From: Sepioteuthis lessoniana | Taxonomy: Eukaryota; Mollusca; Cephalopoda; Myopsida; Loliginidae | Direction: 5' to 3' | DNA length: 64,000 bases | Assembly (NCBI GenBank): GCA_963585895.1 | Contig: OY757915.1 | Span: 87,588,081 to 87,652,080, forward strand | In this document: positions 22,152 to 34,671 of the stretch, piece after piece | Layout: every line of letters starts with the position of its first letter | Position numbering within the stretch: position 1 is the stretch's first letter | Position numbers and translations under genes: made by a program | The notes under the pieces: model-generated | Database searches by the model: none | What the model saw: only the letters and a program-made list of their open reading frames with translations | What the model was told of the DNA's origin: nothing

Positions 22152-22250
22152 TGTAGTTGTTTCAACGAAAGAAAAGTAAATATTTTAAAGTGGACAGGTC
22201 CACAAATTACATAAAATTCGGTATTTAGGGTTTTTTTTTCATATACTTGT

Positions 22251-22291
22251 GCTCTTACACGTGTTTCAGTTTTTACTTCTTCGTCAGAAGA
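22251..22291 (-). ncRNA. Possible decayed hammerhead motif
   Basis: Minus strand: CUGACGA (22281-22287), GAAA (22264-22267), stem III AC(ACGU)GU and A17 (GUA triplet). Stem II has only two sure pairs and stem I is mostly wobble. Probably a relict. Confidence 0.3.
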
Positions 22292-22459
22292 TTTTGAATG
22301 GTTAAGTTAAGTCCTGGTTGATGCTTTTATCGAGAAGACTTTTTGATGGGATGTGATCTTTTTTAATTCCAGGATTAGTATCTGTGAATGTCTTATAGAA
22401 GATAATTGTGCGTGAAGACCTCTGGTCTCTGTAGATGTTTTTCGTATATATAAAAGTTT

Positions 22460-22981
22460 TATTTATGCGTGTATGTGTGTGTATGTGTGTGTGTGTATGT
22501 AAATACACATGTAAGCATATTCATGTATATATATAAACTATATATTTTGTTTAGTTTTGTTTTGTTCCAGATGTATGTCTGTGAATCTCCTACAGGAGTT
22601 AATTGTCCGTGAAGACCTCTAGTCTATGTAAATGTTTTTGATATATATATATATTCTCTAAGTGTGGGTTTGTATTTGTGTGTGTGTGTGCATGTGCACA
22701 CACGCATGCATGTACGTACACCCATGTACACGCACACGTGCACATACATTTTTTCAAGCGTGTTGTTGATTTTTCCTTTTTTTTTCTTTTTTTCCATTCC
22801 CCTTCCCCCCTCTCTCTCTCTCTCTGTCTCTCTCTCTCTCTGCATACACATTTTTATATGAATGTACATCTATGCATACAAGTGTATATATATTTTTTCA
22901 AGGGCATTCGGTAAGTTTAATGTGTGTGAGAATGCATTTGACTCTACACATAGATGTATTTTAAGCTAGTCTGTGTGTGTG

Positions 22982-23027
<46 letters not shown>

Positions 23028-23050
23028 TGTGTGTGTGTGTGTGGTTAGAC
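22460..23050. repeat. TG/CA, CT and TA microsatellite cluster
   Basis: TG runs near 22465-22498 and 22675-22690, CT at 22810-22840, TA then TG at 22980-23042. The spaces between have no gene. 23050-24000 is AT-rich with a lone 84-codon frame (23577-23831) of no recognisable domain. Confidence 0.85.
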
Positions 23051-24029
23051 TCAGTTTAATGTTGGTTTAAATCTATCTATCTCAGAATTTTTTATTTATT
23101 TATTTATTTTATTTATTTATTTTTTTTTAAGTAATGAGTAGTTATCGGTCTGGTATATTGGCATTATTGTAAAGCTGCCTTTGCTGCATTTATATAGTTT
23201 TTCTGATACATAAAGTTTTCTATTTTCTGGTAATTTAACGTTGTTTCTTTATAATGAGATTCTCTTGTTCAGTCCCTGACTACAGGCAACTTTTAGCAGT
23301 TAGCACATTTCATTATGCGAACTAAATTCTTTGAGTTGCAGCTTAAATTTCTATTTATCATGAATGTTGTTTTTGGTTTTTCGAAAGTATAGTATTTTCC
23401 TTGTATGATTATATTAAATACTCCACATCTTTATTTTTGTAGTTTGAGACTCTATGCGTTCAGTGTCCCCCAGATTTAAATGAAGCTAGTGTGTGTGTTA
23501 AGTTTTTTAGTTGTCACTTGCTTTTAATGATTTTTTATCATTGTTTTTAAGTTGATCTACATTCTTTGATATTTCTATGAATAGCTCAGGGTTGTTTTAT
23601 TTTATGTCGAAACTCATGGTAAGGGTTGTGCATTGCTATGTTTTTAGGGAGTTCGTACTTCTTTTAATGGAACCATTATATATATGTATTAAGTATAAAA
23701 ATAAGAATGAAATAATAATAGAAAATATGTTAAGCATGCAAACTGAAAATTTTTCTTCAGAGGAAATGTTTTGGATTTTAGAAAAAATGAGTGATACAGG
23801 AAAAATATATTTGAAATTGATTACGTCATAAGATGAAATTTTAAACGGTTTACAATTTTAGAAATTCAGAAAAATAGTCTTGTATTATTAATGGAAGTTG
23901 AAATCTTTTAGAATCGTTTTTGCTAAAAAGAGGTATCTTATAAAACCTTGGTCTTTGGAAAATTGTGTTAAAAGAATATATTGGGTAGGCTTTGCTTATT
24001 CTACGTTTTTCCCTATATATATATATATA

Positions 24030-24165
24030 TATATATATATGCTAAGTTGATCGCCTAATTCCAAAAGGTTTTCTCCCCAGGCCCTACCTGCTTAGTATGG
24101 CTAAGGTTATCGCTTGGCGCCTGAGGTACTTCAAAAGGGATCAAGCATTTTTGTGACGGTCTCAT
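24030..24165. repeat. Dispersed repeat G, short copy
   Basis: Shares ggccctacctgctt and gcgcctgaggtac with the two larger copies at 37200-37400 and 37485-37700. Confidence 0.45.
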
Positions 24166-24297
24166 TAGAACTTTTTAGATACATGAATCCAATATCTGTT
24201 ACAATAATAATTCATTACATACCCATCCTACCATTAAAATGACTTTGTGTTAAAATTCACCTGATCGGAGTTGGGATAAATCCTTCTTACGTTTACG

Positions 24298-24318
24298 TAT
24301 ATATATATATATATATAC

Positions 24319-24354
<36 letters not shown>
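24298..24354. repeat. (TA)n microsatellite
   Basis: Two TA runs joined by tacg. Confidence 0.95.
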
Positions 24355-24404
24355 GATTTTGAACAATCTACGAACGGCAGTGTTGACTCGAGATTTTTTG
24401 CACG

Positions 24405-25045
24405 TACTCTTTCAATGATTCAACGGATACTCAGAATCTGTAAGGTTGTGGATCAAGTTCTCCGATAGGCGTTCTGATTTTTCCAAAGAATTTTTTCGAC
24501 TTCAGGTCGGATACGACTGAGAGGCAAGAACATTATAGCAGCTATGGAAGTAAGAGTTATGCCTCTGTAATTCTTAGCGATTTCGAGGTCACCTTTATTG
24601 GAGAAGAGGAGGATACAGCTTTTCGTCTATTTCTCTATTAAGTATTATTTATACACAGCGTTGCATAATCGAAGTATGTCGTCAAGTTCCCATGTCTTCC
24701 AAATTTCAGGAGGTACTTCGTCGAGGTCTGCAGCTTTTCTGCTTTTTTTTTCAGTTACGCGTAAAGTTCTTCCTCCGTAAACTGTTCAAGTTTGATGTCA
24801 AGTTGTCTATTAATAAATTTTTGGTTGGTTTATCAGTCATTTCAGAAGGGTTTCAAATCAGATTCCTGAAATGTTCTTTCAACTTCAAACATCTTTCTTT
24901 TGGTTGGCTGCTTCTAATTTTGCTCTTGGCGAGCGTTTCCTTCCACTTACTTCATTAACTGTATCCTATGCTAATCATGATTGTCTAACTTCTATCGAAT
25001 TTCTGAATTATTTATTTGACCTTAAATGTGTTCTTTTTGTTCTTT
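24405..25045 (-). pseudogene. RTE-type LINE, internal RT fragment
   Basis: In reverse it aligns with the segment between the endonuclease and the palm of the RT in the full element (compare 39850-40480). The shared gcagctatgga..taagagttatgcctc stretch encodes the NYRGITL area. It is highly diverged with many stops, an older copy than the others. Confidence 0.7.
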
Positions 25046-25074
25046 TTAGTATGTTTTAAATAGCGTTGCATATT

Positions 25075-25530
25075 GACCCTTGATCGAGCCGTCAATCCAA
25101 GACGCACCTGTGTAAATTAGCGGAAGAAGATCAGGTGATCAATCAGAGGTTGTAGGCGTTATGAAATAATACATGCAGATACCCACGGCAGTTGAGTCAG
25201 TTGGAATCAGTGAGGATTGAGTCAAAGCCAACTTGCAGTCACTGAGAGCGCCCCACTGGGAACGGCGGCCTCAGGACCTCCGGTTGAGTAACCCAGGTTA
25301 AGAAGCAGAAGTGCCAAGTTGGGTCTTGAAGATAACACAATGTGGTATGGTCAAGAGAAGAATAAGTTAAGAGTCAATATAGCAATCTACCATTGTCTCC
25401 TTGTCTCCGTCCGTCACTCACGCACCAAAGAAGCATCAACCCCTTACGAAAGAATAAAAACATGTATACATTTTTATAACCAAGGATTTTCCTTCATCCT
25501 TCAACCGCTATATAACATTTATTCGATTTG
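25075..25530. other. Unassigned GC-richer block
   Basis: Contains gccccactgggaacggcgg and an AATAAA at about 25456; it could be LTR-derived. I find neither matching ends nor a second copy. A poly-A run follows at 25557-25577. Confidence 0.3.
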
Positions 25531-26001
25531 ATGCCCAGTGACTTGCGACGTCTTTTGCAAAAAAAAAAAAAAAAAAAGAAAAGAAAAAAGAAGACATAGA
25601 TTTGAACTTGGTTTGTCCACTTGACGATTTGCGGTACTTTGGACGATTAGAAGCTTCAACCTCTTTCCAGAATAAAGTGTAAGAGTTACTTTCTTATAAA
25701 GAAGTGTTGTGGTTCTTCCTCCATTCCTGCATATTCTATCATCATGAGTAGATAACAGTTAGTTTTCTCTGGGCTTTCCTAAGTTTCTGTGCATTGGCAT
25801 AAGTTGAGTTTCTTTAAATGTTTAAGGGTGTTTTTTCATGTTATCTCGTTTTTCCCGGATTTGTACTGTCTCCTAGATTTCTATATTTGGCTCTTAGTTT
25901 GGTTGCTAGGCTGCTTCTATATGTGACTAAATGAAGTTTTCATATTAGTCATTTGGAGTATGTCTTTCAGATGTCTCCTAATGAGCATCAAAGTTGATTT
26001 G

Positions 26002-26382
26002 GTTCGGTTTCATAGCATATCAACCATTGTAGGTTATTTAATACCAAATCCTTTTTATACATATACATTAAATATATGATTTCTAAACACATTTTGTTGA
26101 TAACATTTTTAAACGAGCCTGAGTTCATTTTTGTTTGAACACAGTTAAATGGTTTCACTTATTTCTATCTAATAGAAATAATTCTCGATACAATTAATTA
26201 TTTGTTTGCACATAGTTAAATGCTTTCAAGTATTGCTATATATCACTAAAATTCAATTAACTATCAGTCATTTGCTTACACACGGTAAAATGATCAAACA
26301 GTTCTATTTCAAACAATTAAGTCAAAGTTTAATAGTTCCAAGTATTGCTATCAATCACTAACAATTCAGTTGAACATCAGTC
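26002..26382 (-). mobile_element. SINE family C, 5'-truncated
   Basis: Antisense tail (atagcatatcaaccattgta) followed by the cagttaaatg/tttcaagtattg repeats. It stops where an RTE fragment begins. Confidence 0.7.
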
Positions 26383-26795
26383 TACTGTATAGATGCACCA
26401 CCTGGAGTCTAACGAAACGCTTGGAGGAAAAAAAAAAACAAGATAGGAACTACGCAAGAATGCTATGTGTTATCTTGAACAAATCCTGGAAACAACACCC
26501 CACAAAACAGCAGCTGTGCTGCCATTTATTTCCCATCTCACAAACCATCCAAGTAAGACGAACAAGACATGCTGGAAACTATTAGGGGAGAAAGGACGAA
26601 CTCATAAGTGACGTTCTCTTATGGATTCCGAAATATGGATGCGTCAGTTTGACCAACTAGCAACGACTAATATACATCAACTTCGTGCAGACATAGGATG
26701 CAGTCTAGAGGATCGGTCAGAAGCGATGGATGATAGGGAGGGATGGCGAGAGAAAGTCAGGCGACTCCATGCAATTAGGATAACTTGATGATGTC
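26383..26795 (+). pseudogene. RTE-type LINE 3' end
   Basis: Encodes damaged versions of WSLTKRLEEK, ARMLCVILNKSWKQHP and [10 protein letters not shown], then frameshifted remains, ending acttgatgatg. A different subfamily from the 38741 element. Confidence 0.8.
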
Positions 26796-27013
26796 CGTTG
26801 GAAAATTTTCAAATCTGGTTAAAACTGTCGATAAAAAAAAAAAGGATTTCATTTGCAAACACTTTCGTCACATTTATGTCAGTATCGCGAGTTGTACCAA
26901 ATCGTCAAACCTGCAATATACTTCCTTGATGTTGTATTTTAAATCGCATATGTGTTTCCATTTCTTGGTTTTGGGGACTGTTCAAAAGACCAAATACTAA
27001 TTCTAATCTTCTC

Positions 27014-27014
<1 letters not shown>

Positions 27015-27084
<70 letters not shown>
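27015..27084. repeat. (TA)n(TG)n microsatellite
   Basis: TA run followed by TG run. Confidence 0.95.
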
Positions 27085-27086
<2 letters not shown>

Positions 27087-27702
27087 TGATACTTATATAA
27101 AAAAAACACTTTTTTTTTCGTTACAGAATTTTGTTATTTCTAGTGATATATTATGCAATCAAAACGAATGGTGTTTGGTATTATTTATTACCAAATTCTA
27201 CACTATTGAAATTCCGTAACCTAGAAAACGTCGAGTTTGGTTTGAAAATATACTTACTTATATGGCTTGAAAATTATGAATAATTTGATCTAGTTTGATT
27301 GGGGTATCTTTCATGAAGCCAGGATATCTAGCTATTGAATAAAAGATATTTTGCATCTTCACTTTTATTAGTTTATTTACGGCTAAATAAAAAAAACTGG
27401 ATGAACATCGACTAAGTATGCTAAATCCAAAACGTTTTTTGCAGGAGTTGTATATACAATTTTGTATAAGGATGCACTTATTTTCAGACTACTTTATATT
27501 ATACATTTTAGTTTACTGAGTTTTAGTGCTTTAGAGTTTGGTAATACAAAATACCAAATAATATGCGTTTTGTTTATGTAATGTTTTCCTAGAAATGATA
27601 AAATCTTGATATCTTTGCTTTAGAAGAAAAATTACTGTTTATTTATTTAAAAAGGGTAGGGGGTGAACTTATGACCAATACTATATCTACACTTGTGTGC
27701 AT

Positions 27703-27990
27703 CTATATACGGCCACCAATCACCCATCACGAAAACTATCAAAGTTAGACAAACCAGACAAGCGGGACACTACTGGAGAAGTAAGGACGAACTCATAAGC
27801 GATATACTCCTGTGGACCCCTTCACAGGAACGAGCAAAGGCAGGACGATAAGCTAGAACTTATATACAACAGCTCTGTGCCGATACAGGATATAACCCTG
27901 AAGACCTCCCGGGAGCAATGGACGATAGAGATAGGTGGCGAGAAAGGGTCAGGGATATCCGTGCTAGCAGCGCGACATGATGATGGTGAC
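27703..27990 (+). pseudogene. RTE-type LINE 3' end
   Basis: Starts in YGHQSPITKTIKVRQTRQ-like sequence and ends gacatgatgatgg. It has an in-frame stop (ggacgataagct) where other copies read through. About 290 bp, close to the 50778 copy. Confidence 0.8.
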
Positions 27991-27994
27991 GAAG

Positions 27995-28206
27995 GTCTGC
28001 AGAAAAGTTCTTAGGCTGACCATAATAATCTCATGGGATGTGACCAAATGAGATTAATTTTTAAGCAGATTTATCCTTGCGGTTCACACATTTCATCCAT
28101 CGGTGTTTCGGTACTTGTATCTCATAGGTTTAAAATGCCATTAGCAGTTGATATGACATCATCATATGAACTTTTCAGCTCATAAGCTTTTCAGTCCACC
28201 CTTGTA
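27995..28206. mobile_element. 212-bp mariner-type MITE, copy 1
   Basis: Ends are imperfect inverted repeats (gcagaaaagttc at left, gcttttcagtccacccttg at right). It matches 47584-47797 over its full length (shared tgtgaccaaatgag, tcatccatcggtgtttc, gttgatatgac). No coding frame. Confidence 0.65.
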
Positions 28207-28647
28207 AATCGCAAAGTTGCCATAGAAACTTCAAAAAATTAAATGTGGCATCTTGATACATCTTCTGTCTTGACGTACTACAAAATAAGTGCATTCAAGT
28301 AGGGATATTTGTCAACATTCTGTCCGGTCATAATGGTACCATTCATCGGATGGTATCCCTTTCTAATTAAAATAGAATAAAAAGTAAAATCCTACCAAAA
28401 TAAAAATAACAAAAACGAACCTAAGTATCAAACCCTACGACATCCAAATAAAGGAACCACTTATTGTTAAGTGGAGACCAAGTAGTTCTCATAGAAGACC
28501 ATGTGACTTGAGATTTCCTTGATAGGTAAGCTTTTGTAGTCTTAATTAGGATTTTTATCAGTGAGGAAACGCTATTTTCATCTCCATTTCAAATAAAAAA
28601 ATTACAGCTTAAAATCGAAATGTATGTTTAGGTTCTTAAAAAGGGTT

Positions 28648-28892
28648 TGGTTTCGTTTCTTTGTTTTTTATGGCATATCAACCTTTGTGTTTTATTTAAT
28701 GTCGAAACCAGTCTGGTGGAAAAACTGTAGTGGTAGTATATAACTCATAACTGGGAGGATAAGGGATTTCATACTTTTTCTTAAGGTACTATTCCGAAAG
28801 GGAACTCAATAGTGTGACTGGAACTCGAACCTGCTTACTACAATAATGTAGTCAGACGAGTTAGCCTCTAGATCAATAAGTCTTCCTCCTTA
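28648..28892 (-). mobile_element. SINE family A
   Basis: Reverse strand: degraded head, B-box region gttcgagttccagtc, tail gttgatatgccataaaaaac. Diverged. Confidence 0.7.
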
Positions 28893-29254
28893 AAAGGGGA
28901 AAATTCTTAGTAAAAACAGAAGTCGTTAGGGAATTTAGATAACTAATAACAACTCCTATTATCTTAGTGAAATTTTTTTACTACCACTGGCAAAAAAAAT
29001 ATGGAATAAATTTATTTATTATTATAATCTTTTATGTTCACCTTGATTTGTTTTATTTAGAAGTAAATAAACTAATAACGGATAAGATGCAAAACAGTCT
29101 TTATAGCTGAATGTTCTGGCTTCACAAGATATAGCTTAAACAAACTGACTAAATTATTTAAATTCATGGCAAGATTCTTTGCCAAATCATGTGGAGAAAT
29201 TTATATGGAAAAATCCAATGTTGAAAAAAAAAATGTGGAATTCATCGACAGAAG

Positions 29255-30205
29255 ATACAGTTCTGTAATCTCGCTGAGTGACACAGACAATGCACTGGTA
29301 TGAGTGTTACTGTAAACTCGATGAGTGACATAGACAATGCACTGGTATGAGTGTTACTGTAAACTCGATGAGTGACATAGACAAAGCACTGGTATGAGTG
29401 TTACAGTAATCTCGCAGTATGATACAGACAATACTGCTATAAGTGTTACTGTAATCTCACTGAGTGATTCAGACAATGCACTGGTGTGAGTTTTACTATA
29501 ATCTCGTAGAATAACACAGAAAATGCTCTGGTAGGACTTTTACTGTCATCTCACAGTGAGAGACAGACAATACTGATATGAGTGTTACTGTAATCTCATC
29601 GAGCGACACAGACAAAGCACTGCTATAAGTGTTACTGTAATTTCACTGAGTGATTCAGACAATGCACTGGTGTGAGTTTTACTATAATCTCGTAGAATAA
29701 CACAGAAAATGCTCTGGTATGACTTTTACTGTCATCTCACAGTGAGTGACAGACAATACTGATATGTGATTTACTGTAATCTCGCTGAGTGACACAGACA
29801 AAGCACTGGTAGGAGTGTTACTAAAATCTCTCTGAGTGTCACAAAAATGTACTGGTATGTGTGTTATTGTAATTTTGCAGTGTGACACAGACAATGCACT
29901 TGTATAAGTGTTACTGAAATCTCGTTGTGACACAGAAAATACACTGATATGAATGTTACTATAATCTCGTAGAGTGACACCGACAAAGCACTGGTATGTG
30001 TTACTATAATCTCACTGAGTTATACAGGCAATGCACTGATTTGTGTGTTATTGTAATCTTGCCGAATGACTCAGAAAGTTCACTGGTATGAGTATTATTG
30101 CAATCTCCCAGAGTTACACAGAAAATGCACTGACATGTGTTGTACACTCATTTCGCTGAATGTCTCAGACATTGCACAGGTATGAGTGTTACTACATCAG
30201 AAAAT
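29255..30205. repeat. 47-bp minisatellite, about 20 copies
   Basis: The unit gagtgttactgtaatctcg...gacacagacaatgcactggtat recurs at 47-bp spacing (29292, 29339, 29386...). A four-unit block repeats at about 186 bp (29436 and 29622), a higher-order pattern. 47 is not a multiple of three, so the long frame across it (29682-29933, minus) is not a conserved protein repeat. Confidence 0.9.
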
Positions 30206-30224
30206 GACGATATCTTTGAAAAAA

Positions 30225-30290
30225 TTTACAAGCATTGAAGGGTGTCTTACAAATTTACACAGCTCTTTATGGCTTGTGCTGTCAATAATC
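30225..30290. repeat. Single 78-bp satellite monomer
   Basis: gtgtcttacaaatttacaca and ctctttatggcttgtgct match the arrays at 31065 and 35725. Confidence 0.6.
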
Positions 30291-30571
30291 TGTTTAGCCC
30301 ATTTGGCTGTGGCTGTAGAAGGGCCACAGCATCTATATGAAGGGGTAAGATTCCCTTAAAGATTCTCAGTCGTGGTGCTTTGTGGAATGTAGATTACCTC
30401 TTCATTGTCATTATTCCTATGTCACCTCTGACCCACCGTAGACCTGTAAGGATCCCATCTATGAGTCAAATAGAAATATTTAATCATTTTCTGTACTTAA
30501 AAGAATTTAGTTGTGTGCAAGCAAATGAGTTCCAGTCATTTGAAAATAATGACATCGGCAAACTATTCGTT

Positions 30572-30625
<54 letters not shown>

Positions 30626-31010
30626 TATTTGTATATTTGCAACGCTCACGCATAAAAAGAAAAGACTCGATTGACAGACAACTTAACAAAAGCATAAATA
30701 TTTCATTCAGTACATTAATTGAAAATAAGACAGACAAAATATTGTAACTATCCGTAACACTGTCGGCCAAGTCTTTTTCTCGCTGAAGTCAGTCGGACTG
30801 ATTGTCGTCCAACTAATATCTTTCGACGGTACCTCTATTTATATTATCTAGAGGCCCGCTATTTCCGTCCACTGGCGATCGGCGTTCAATCGCCAGGGTG
30901 TCACTTTTTTGATATATGACATATATGATATGTACCAACAGGATTTGGTATTATGTGACCAGCAAGGGTTGATATACCATAAAACACAACCTACCAAACA
31001 CAACCGAAAG
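30290..31010 (+). mobile_element. SINE family C, split
   Basis: Head tttagcccatttggctgtgg and body run to 30565 (aaactattcgttta); the tail resumes at about 30905 and ends ggttgatataccataaaaca (31010). Between lie TA/TATG runs (30570-30628) and an LTR-like insert. Confidence 0.65.
30630..30905 (-). mobile_element. Possible LTR-like insert
   Basis: In reverse it reads gtgacaccctggcg..., a TATA-box-like ataatataaatagagg, then an AT-rich 3' part. It interrupts a SINE. I cannot find a matching duplication, so the ends and identity are uncertain. Confidence 0.35.
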
Positions 31011-31064
31011 TAAATTGTAGTACATTATTCACAAAGCGTATAGAATATTTTATATAATACAAGC

Positions 31065-31510
31065 CTTGTAAAATGACTTACAAGTTTACACAGCTCATTA
31101 TGGCTTGTTCAATCAGTCAATTAGAGGACGTCTCTTACAAGCCTTATTGAGTGTCTTTTAAGTTGACTAAGCTCTTTATTCCTTGTTTAATCTGTGAATT
31201 GTATTACGTTGTCTACCAGCCTTATAGAGTCTTTCAAGTTTATTCAGCTCATTATGACTTGTTCAATCAGTCAATTAGAAGACGTCTCTTACAAGCCTTA
31301 TAGAGAGTCTTTTAAGTTGGCTAAGCTCTTTATTTCTTTTTCAATATGTGAATTATATTACGTCGTCTACCAGCCTTATAGAGTCTTTCAATTTTATTCA
31401 ACTCATTATGGCTTGTTCAATCAGTCACTTATAAGACGTTTCTTACAAGTCTTATAGACAGTCTTTTATGTTCACTTAGTTTTTTTACTGCCTATCTAAT
31501 CAGTTACACT
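31065..31510. repeat. 78-bp satellite, about 5.5 monomers
   Basis: Monomers such as cagctcattatggcttgttcaat...cttacaagccttatagag recur every 78-79 bp, with alternate units more alike (dimer of about 157 bp). The same monomer builds the array at 35725-36470. Confidence 0.85.
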
Positions 31511-32463
31511 TTGGCATTTGATTATAGATCAGACCAATTGTTGCTACATGTTAAAATGTAACCGATCGCGTATTACTTGGAGATGAACCAGCATTGCTTG
31601 GGGAGATGCCATAAAGTTTGTATTACTTCATCAGGTATTTGGACTACCTAATCCTTTAAAAATCATTCATCAATCAATCTATCCATCCATAATTCAAGAC
31701 GTATAACAAATATAATCTTTTGGTTTAAAATTAACTTTTTTCTTTTTTAATTGAGTTTCTAGATTTAATGAGCATTTCGAATCAACTCGTTCTCACGGTT
31801 ATCATTTCAATGTATTATCCCCAGGACGACCGTTACGAAAGACAGCCGTAACCATGTGTATGTCAAGTCAAGCATCTGCCGTTCTCAGTTCTGTCATTCG
31901 TAATTTCCTTTATAATAAAACTGGGAAATGTTGACTTATTTTCTCGCATTCCAATCTTCACCTTATTTTTCAACGATTTTCTCTTTTCTTTGTTGTTTCG
32001 TCGATTTCTATCTTTTTAAACAAATGGTTGTTTTTTTTTTTATCATCGTTTACACATTCTCATCTTTTAAATAGCTATCTTGTTATTTATTCATTTATTT
32101 GTTTGTTTCTACTTTATAGTCTGCTTTCTTATTCTATTAGCCTTTTCTTCACTATATGTCGTTTGCAATTCTTTCGCTCAATTCAGAGGTTTGTTCTTTC
32201 TTCTTTTTCAATCTCAACTAGCCTTCCTTCAACTTCTCTTTGGTCATAGTCTTTTTTTAATTTTATGGTTAAACACCTATCCTCTCCATTTTGGTATCTT
32301 TTTTTTTTTAATTTATATCTTTTATTACTTCGGGCCATATACAAATGGTCAAACTTGGCGAAGCTTACAAAAAGACTAATCAAATAATTTCTTTCTGATG
32401 TCCCGTTTTCCTCTTCCATCCTGAGTCCTGTCACCAACTGTATCTCTGTACAGAGGTAAAACA
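31511..32463. other. No gene recognised
   Basis: AT-rich with T-rich runs around 31980-32320. Frames of 70-106 codons on both strands are low-complexity. Confidence 0.4.
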
Positions 32464-32673
32464 TTAATGGCAACCTTCGTGGGTTATTTAAAACTAAAGC
32501 CATTCTAGTAAAATAACAGTGATACTATTTAGCCCAAAGCTGGGAGGGATGTAATTTTTTTCTTTTTACATTTCCCGTGGGTATTAATCTGAAACTGAAC
32601 ATATTATTCGACTGGAGTTCGAACTTGATTACTTTGGGGTCACAGTCCAGCACTTTAGCCATTACTCCCAAAA
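32464..32673 (-). mobile_element. SINE family A
   Basis: Reverse strand: gagtaatggctaaagtgctg head, B-box aagttcgaactcc, middle and truncated tail. Abuts a family-D SINE. Confidence 0.7.
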
Positions 32674-32679
32674 AATGTT

Positions 32680-32905
32680 TTTCCGGGAAACGTGGGTTCA
32701 ATCCCAGGTCGCGTCATGCCAAAGTCTTTAAAAATTGTACTTGATACCTCTTTGCTTAACACTCAGTAATATAAGGTACGTATCAAGGGTAAAGTGGAGC
32801 AATTCAGGGAAAGGAGTCGGGCCCTCCCCTACACCTCGGTGTAGTAGCTATTAAAAGGGAGCCTTCTGGTCGTCCTCGACTACGGTCGCCAACTTTACAA
32901 CAACT
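32680..32905 (+). mobile_element. SINE family D, 5'-truncated
   Basis: B-box gggttcaatcccagg, aacactcagtaatataagg at the site that is interrupted in the 6622 copy, and the ctacggtcgccaactt tail. This is the uninterrupted reference for that nested insertion. Confidence 0.75.
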
Positions 32906-33034
32906 TACTTTATCAACTATGTTGGAACACTCGGTCACCCGAAATCAGATATATAAGGATTATGCTCAGTTCCAGTGGGTCGTCTCCACAGACTTGAACC
33001 ATCCACCATTACACTTAAGAGAATAGGATTAATG

Positions 33035-33475
33035 CGGTATTCAGCCCAGTCAGCTGAGGCTAAAGAATATGCTGACTGTATCTCTGCAGAAGGGAAGAAC
33101 CCCATCCCATAACAAGTGTCCAGGATATGACACTCCAGTCCTGGAGTATCCGAAAATATGGAGTTCCCCTTCATTGTCATGATTCTCAGGTCCATTGTAA
33201 CCCTGAGAAGTGGTAACTTTTAGAGTCCCATCTATTGATCAAATAGAGTTGTTTAATCTTTTACAAGGAATTATATTAAATAGACTTATTAGGTTTAAAT
33301 ATTAATACTTGAAACCATTTAACTGTGGGCAAACAAATGAGCTCTGGCTCGTTTAAAAATAATGTTTCCTACAAACTATTCGCTTAAAAATTATATGATA
33401 TATATGTATAAACAGGAGTTGGCATTGTATAACCCATACGAATTGATATCCCATAAAATACAACCAACCGACCCA
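33035..33475 (+). mobile_element. SINE family C
   Basis: Head cagcccagtcagctgagg, gaagggaagaacccc at the degraded B-box position, the gatatgacac block, and a conserved tail (cgaattgatatcccataaaa). Confidence 0.75.
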
Positions 33476-33548
33476 CTAACATTTTTACTTTTTATCACAT
33501 TCGCTCTTATTCTTTTTTAATATCTTTCCATTTCCTGTCGTTACCAAA

Positions 33549-33621
33549 TCCAACGCCTTCTCTTATCTTCTTCTTCTTCTTCTTCTTCTTCTTCTTCTTC
33601 TTCTTCTTCTTCTTCTTCTTC

Positions 33622-33653
<32 letters not shown>
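33549..33653. repeat. (CTT)n then (AAT)n microsatellites
   Basis: CTT run to about 33621 and AAT run to 33653, right before a LINE relict. Confidence 0.95.
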
Positions 33654-34121
33654 GACTGTATTCCTTGTAAAATACTCTGAACCCTTCTTAAACTGGACAA
33701 GGAAGGAACTCAGATGAACCATAGAACAAGGAAATTTATGACAATGCACAAGTCCATGATATAGACAAACTCTATGCATCAAGAAAAGATAAAGGAAGAG
33801 ACTCGCTAACACAGGATTGTATAGAGGCAACAATTCATGGACTCGAACAATATACAAAAAAAGAGCGTAGAAGGATTGATTACAGCTTTAATAACAGCAT
33901 TTTCTACAGGAATAATATCAGGAAAAACTGGAAAACAATTTTTTTAACTTTTGAAACAAAAATGGGAAGAAAATTAACTGCATGGATACATCATACGACA
34001 AACTAAGGAAATGACTCATGAGATGACCGGGATTTGGATACGCAAAGAGAACCTGATGAGAGAAACTGAATCGCTATTAATAGCAACACAAAATAATGGC
34101 ATAAAGACTTATTATATCAAA

Positions 34122-34521
34122 TTTGGTTTGGTTTGCTTTGGTTGGATTTTATGGCATATCAACCATTGCAAGTTATTTGACGCTAAATATATTTTTATAC
34201 ATATAAACAGTTCTATTTTAAACGATCTAATTTAGCATAAGTACACAGTTTTTGTTTACACACAGTTAAATGTAAAAACAGTTCTATTTCAAACAATTCA
34301 GTTTAGCATAAGTATACACTTTAGTTCTATTCAACCCATAGATTGGACCCTATCAAGTGCTACCATTCCGGGCCAGAATGGACCTGGGAGCGATGGCAAT
34401 GAAAGGGTATGCCGCATTCCCCAAAGCTCCAGCATTACTGGAACCTCATTATCAGATTGTTAAGTGTCATATCCAGGACACTCGTTGGGCGGAGTCTTAC
34501 TCCTCTGCAGACTGGGACATA
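34122..34521 (-). mobile_element. SINE family C inserted in LINE
   Basis: Flanked by a perfect 11-bp duplication attatatcaaa (34111-34121 and 34522-34532) that belongs to the LINE coding sequence. It runs from the antisense tail (ggttggattttatggcatat) to tctgcagactgg at the head. Confidence 0.85.
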
Positions 34522-34671
34522 ATTATATCAAAACGAAAAATGATAATACGCATAAGAATAACAAATTTATGTTATGTGGTGACAGAGATTAAACATAAGC
34601 GAATGTTGTAAAATGGCACAAAAAGAATGCAAAAGTAGTATGACTGATTAGGAAATTCTCAAAAGGGTTGG

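Noticed and set aside
22624-22914. Overlapping 65-81-codon frames on both strands
   Set aside because: They consist of CA/TG and CT microsatellite translation.
29682-29933. 83-codon repeat protein
   Set aside because: The 47-bp unit is not a multiple of three, so the protein does not repeat regularly.
29255-30205. CRISPR-like array
   Set aside because: Adjacent units differ gradually and have no unique spacers; it is a minisatellite in an animal genome.
30630-30905. Confident solo LTR
   Set aside because: No flanking duplication could be found for any choice of ends, so it is kept only as a low-confidence feature.
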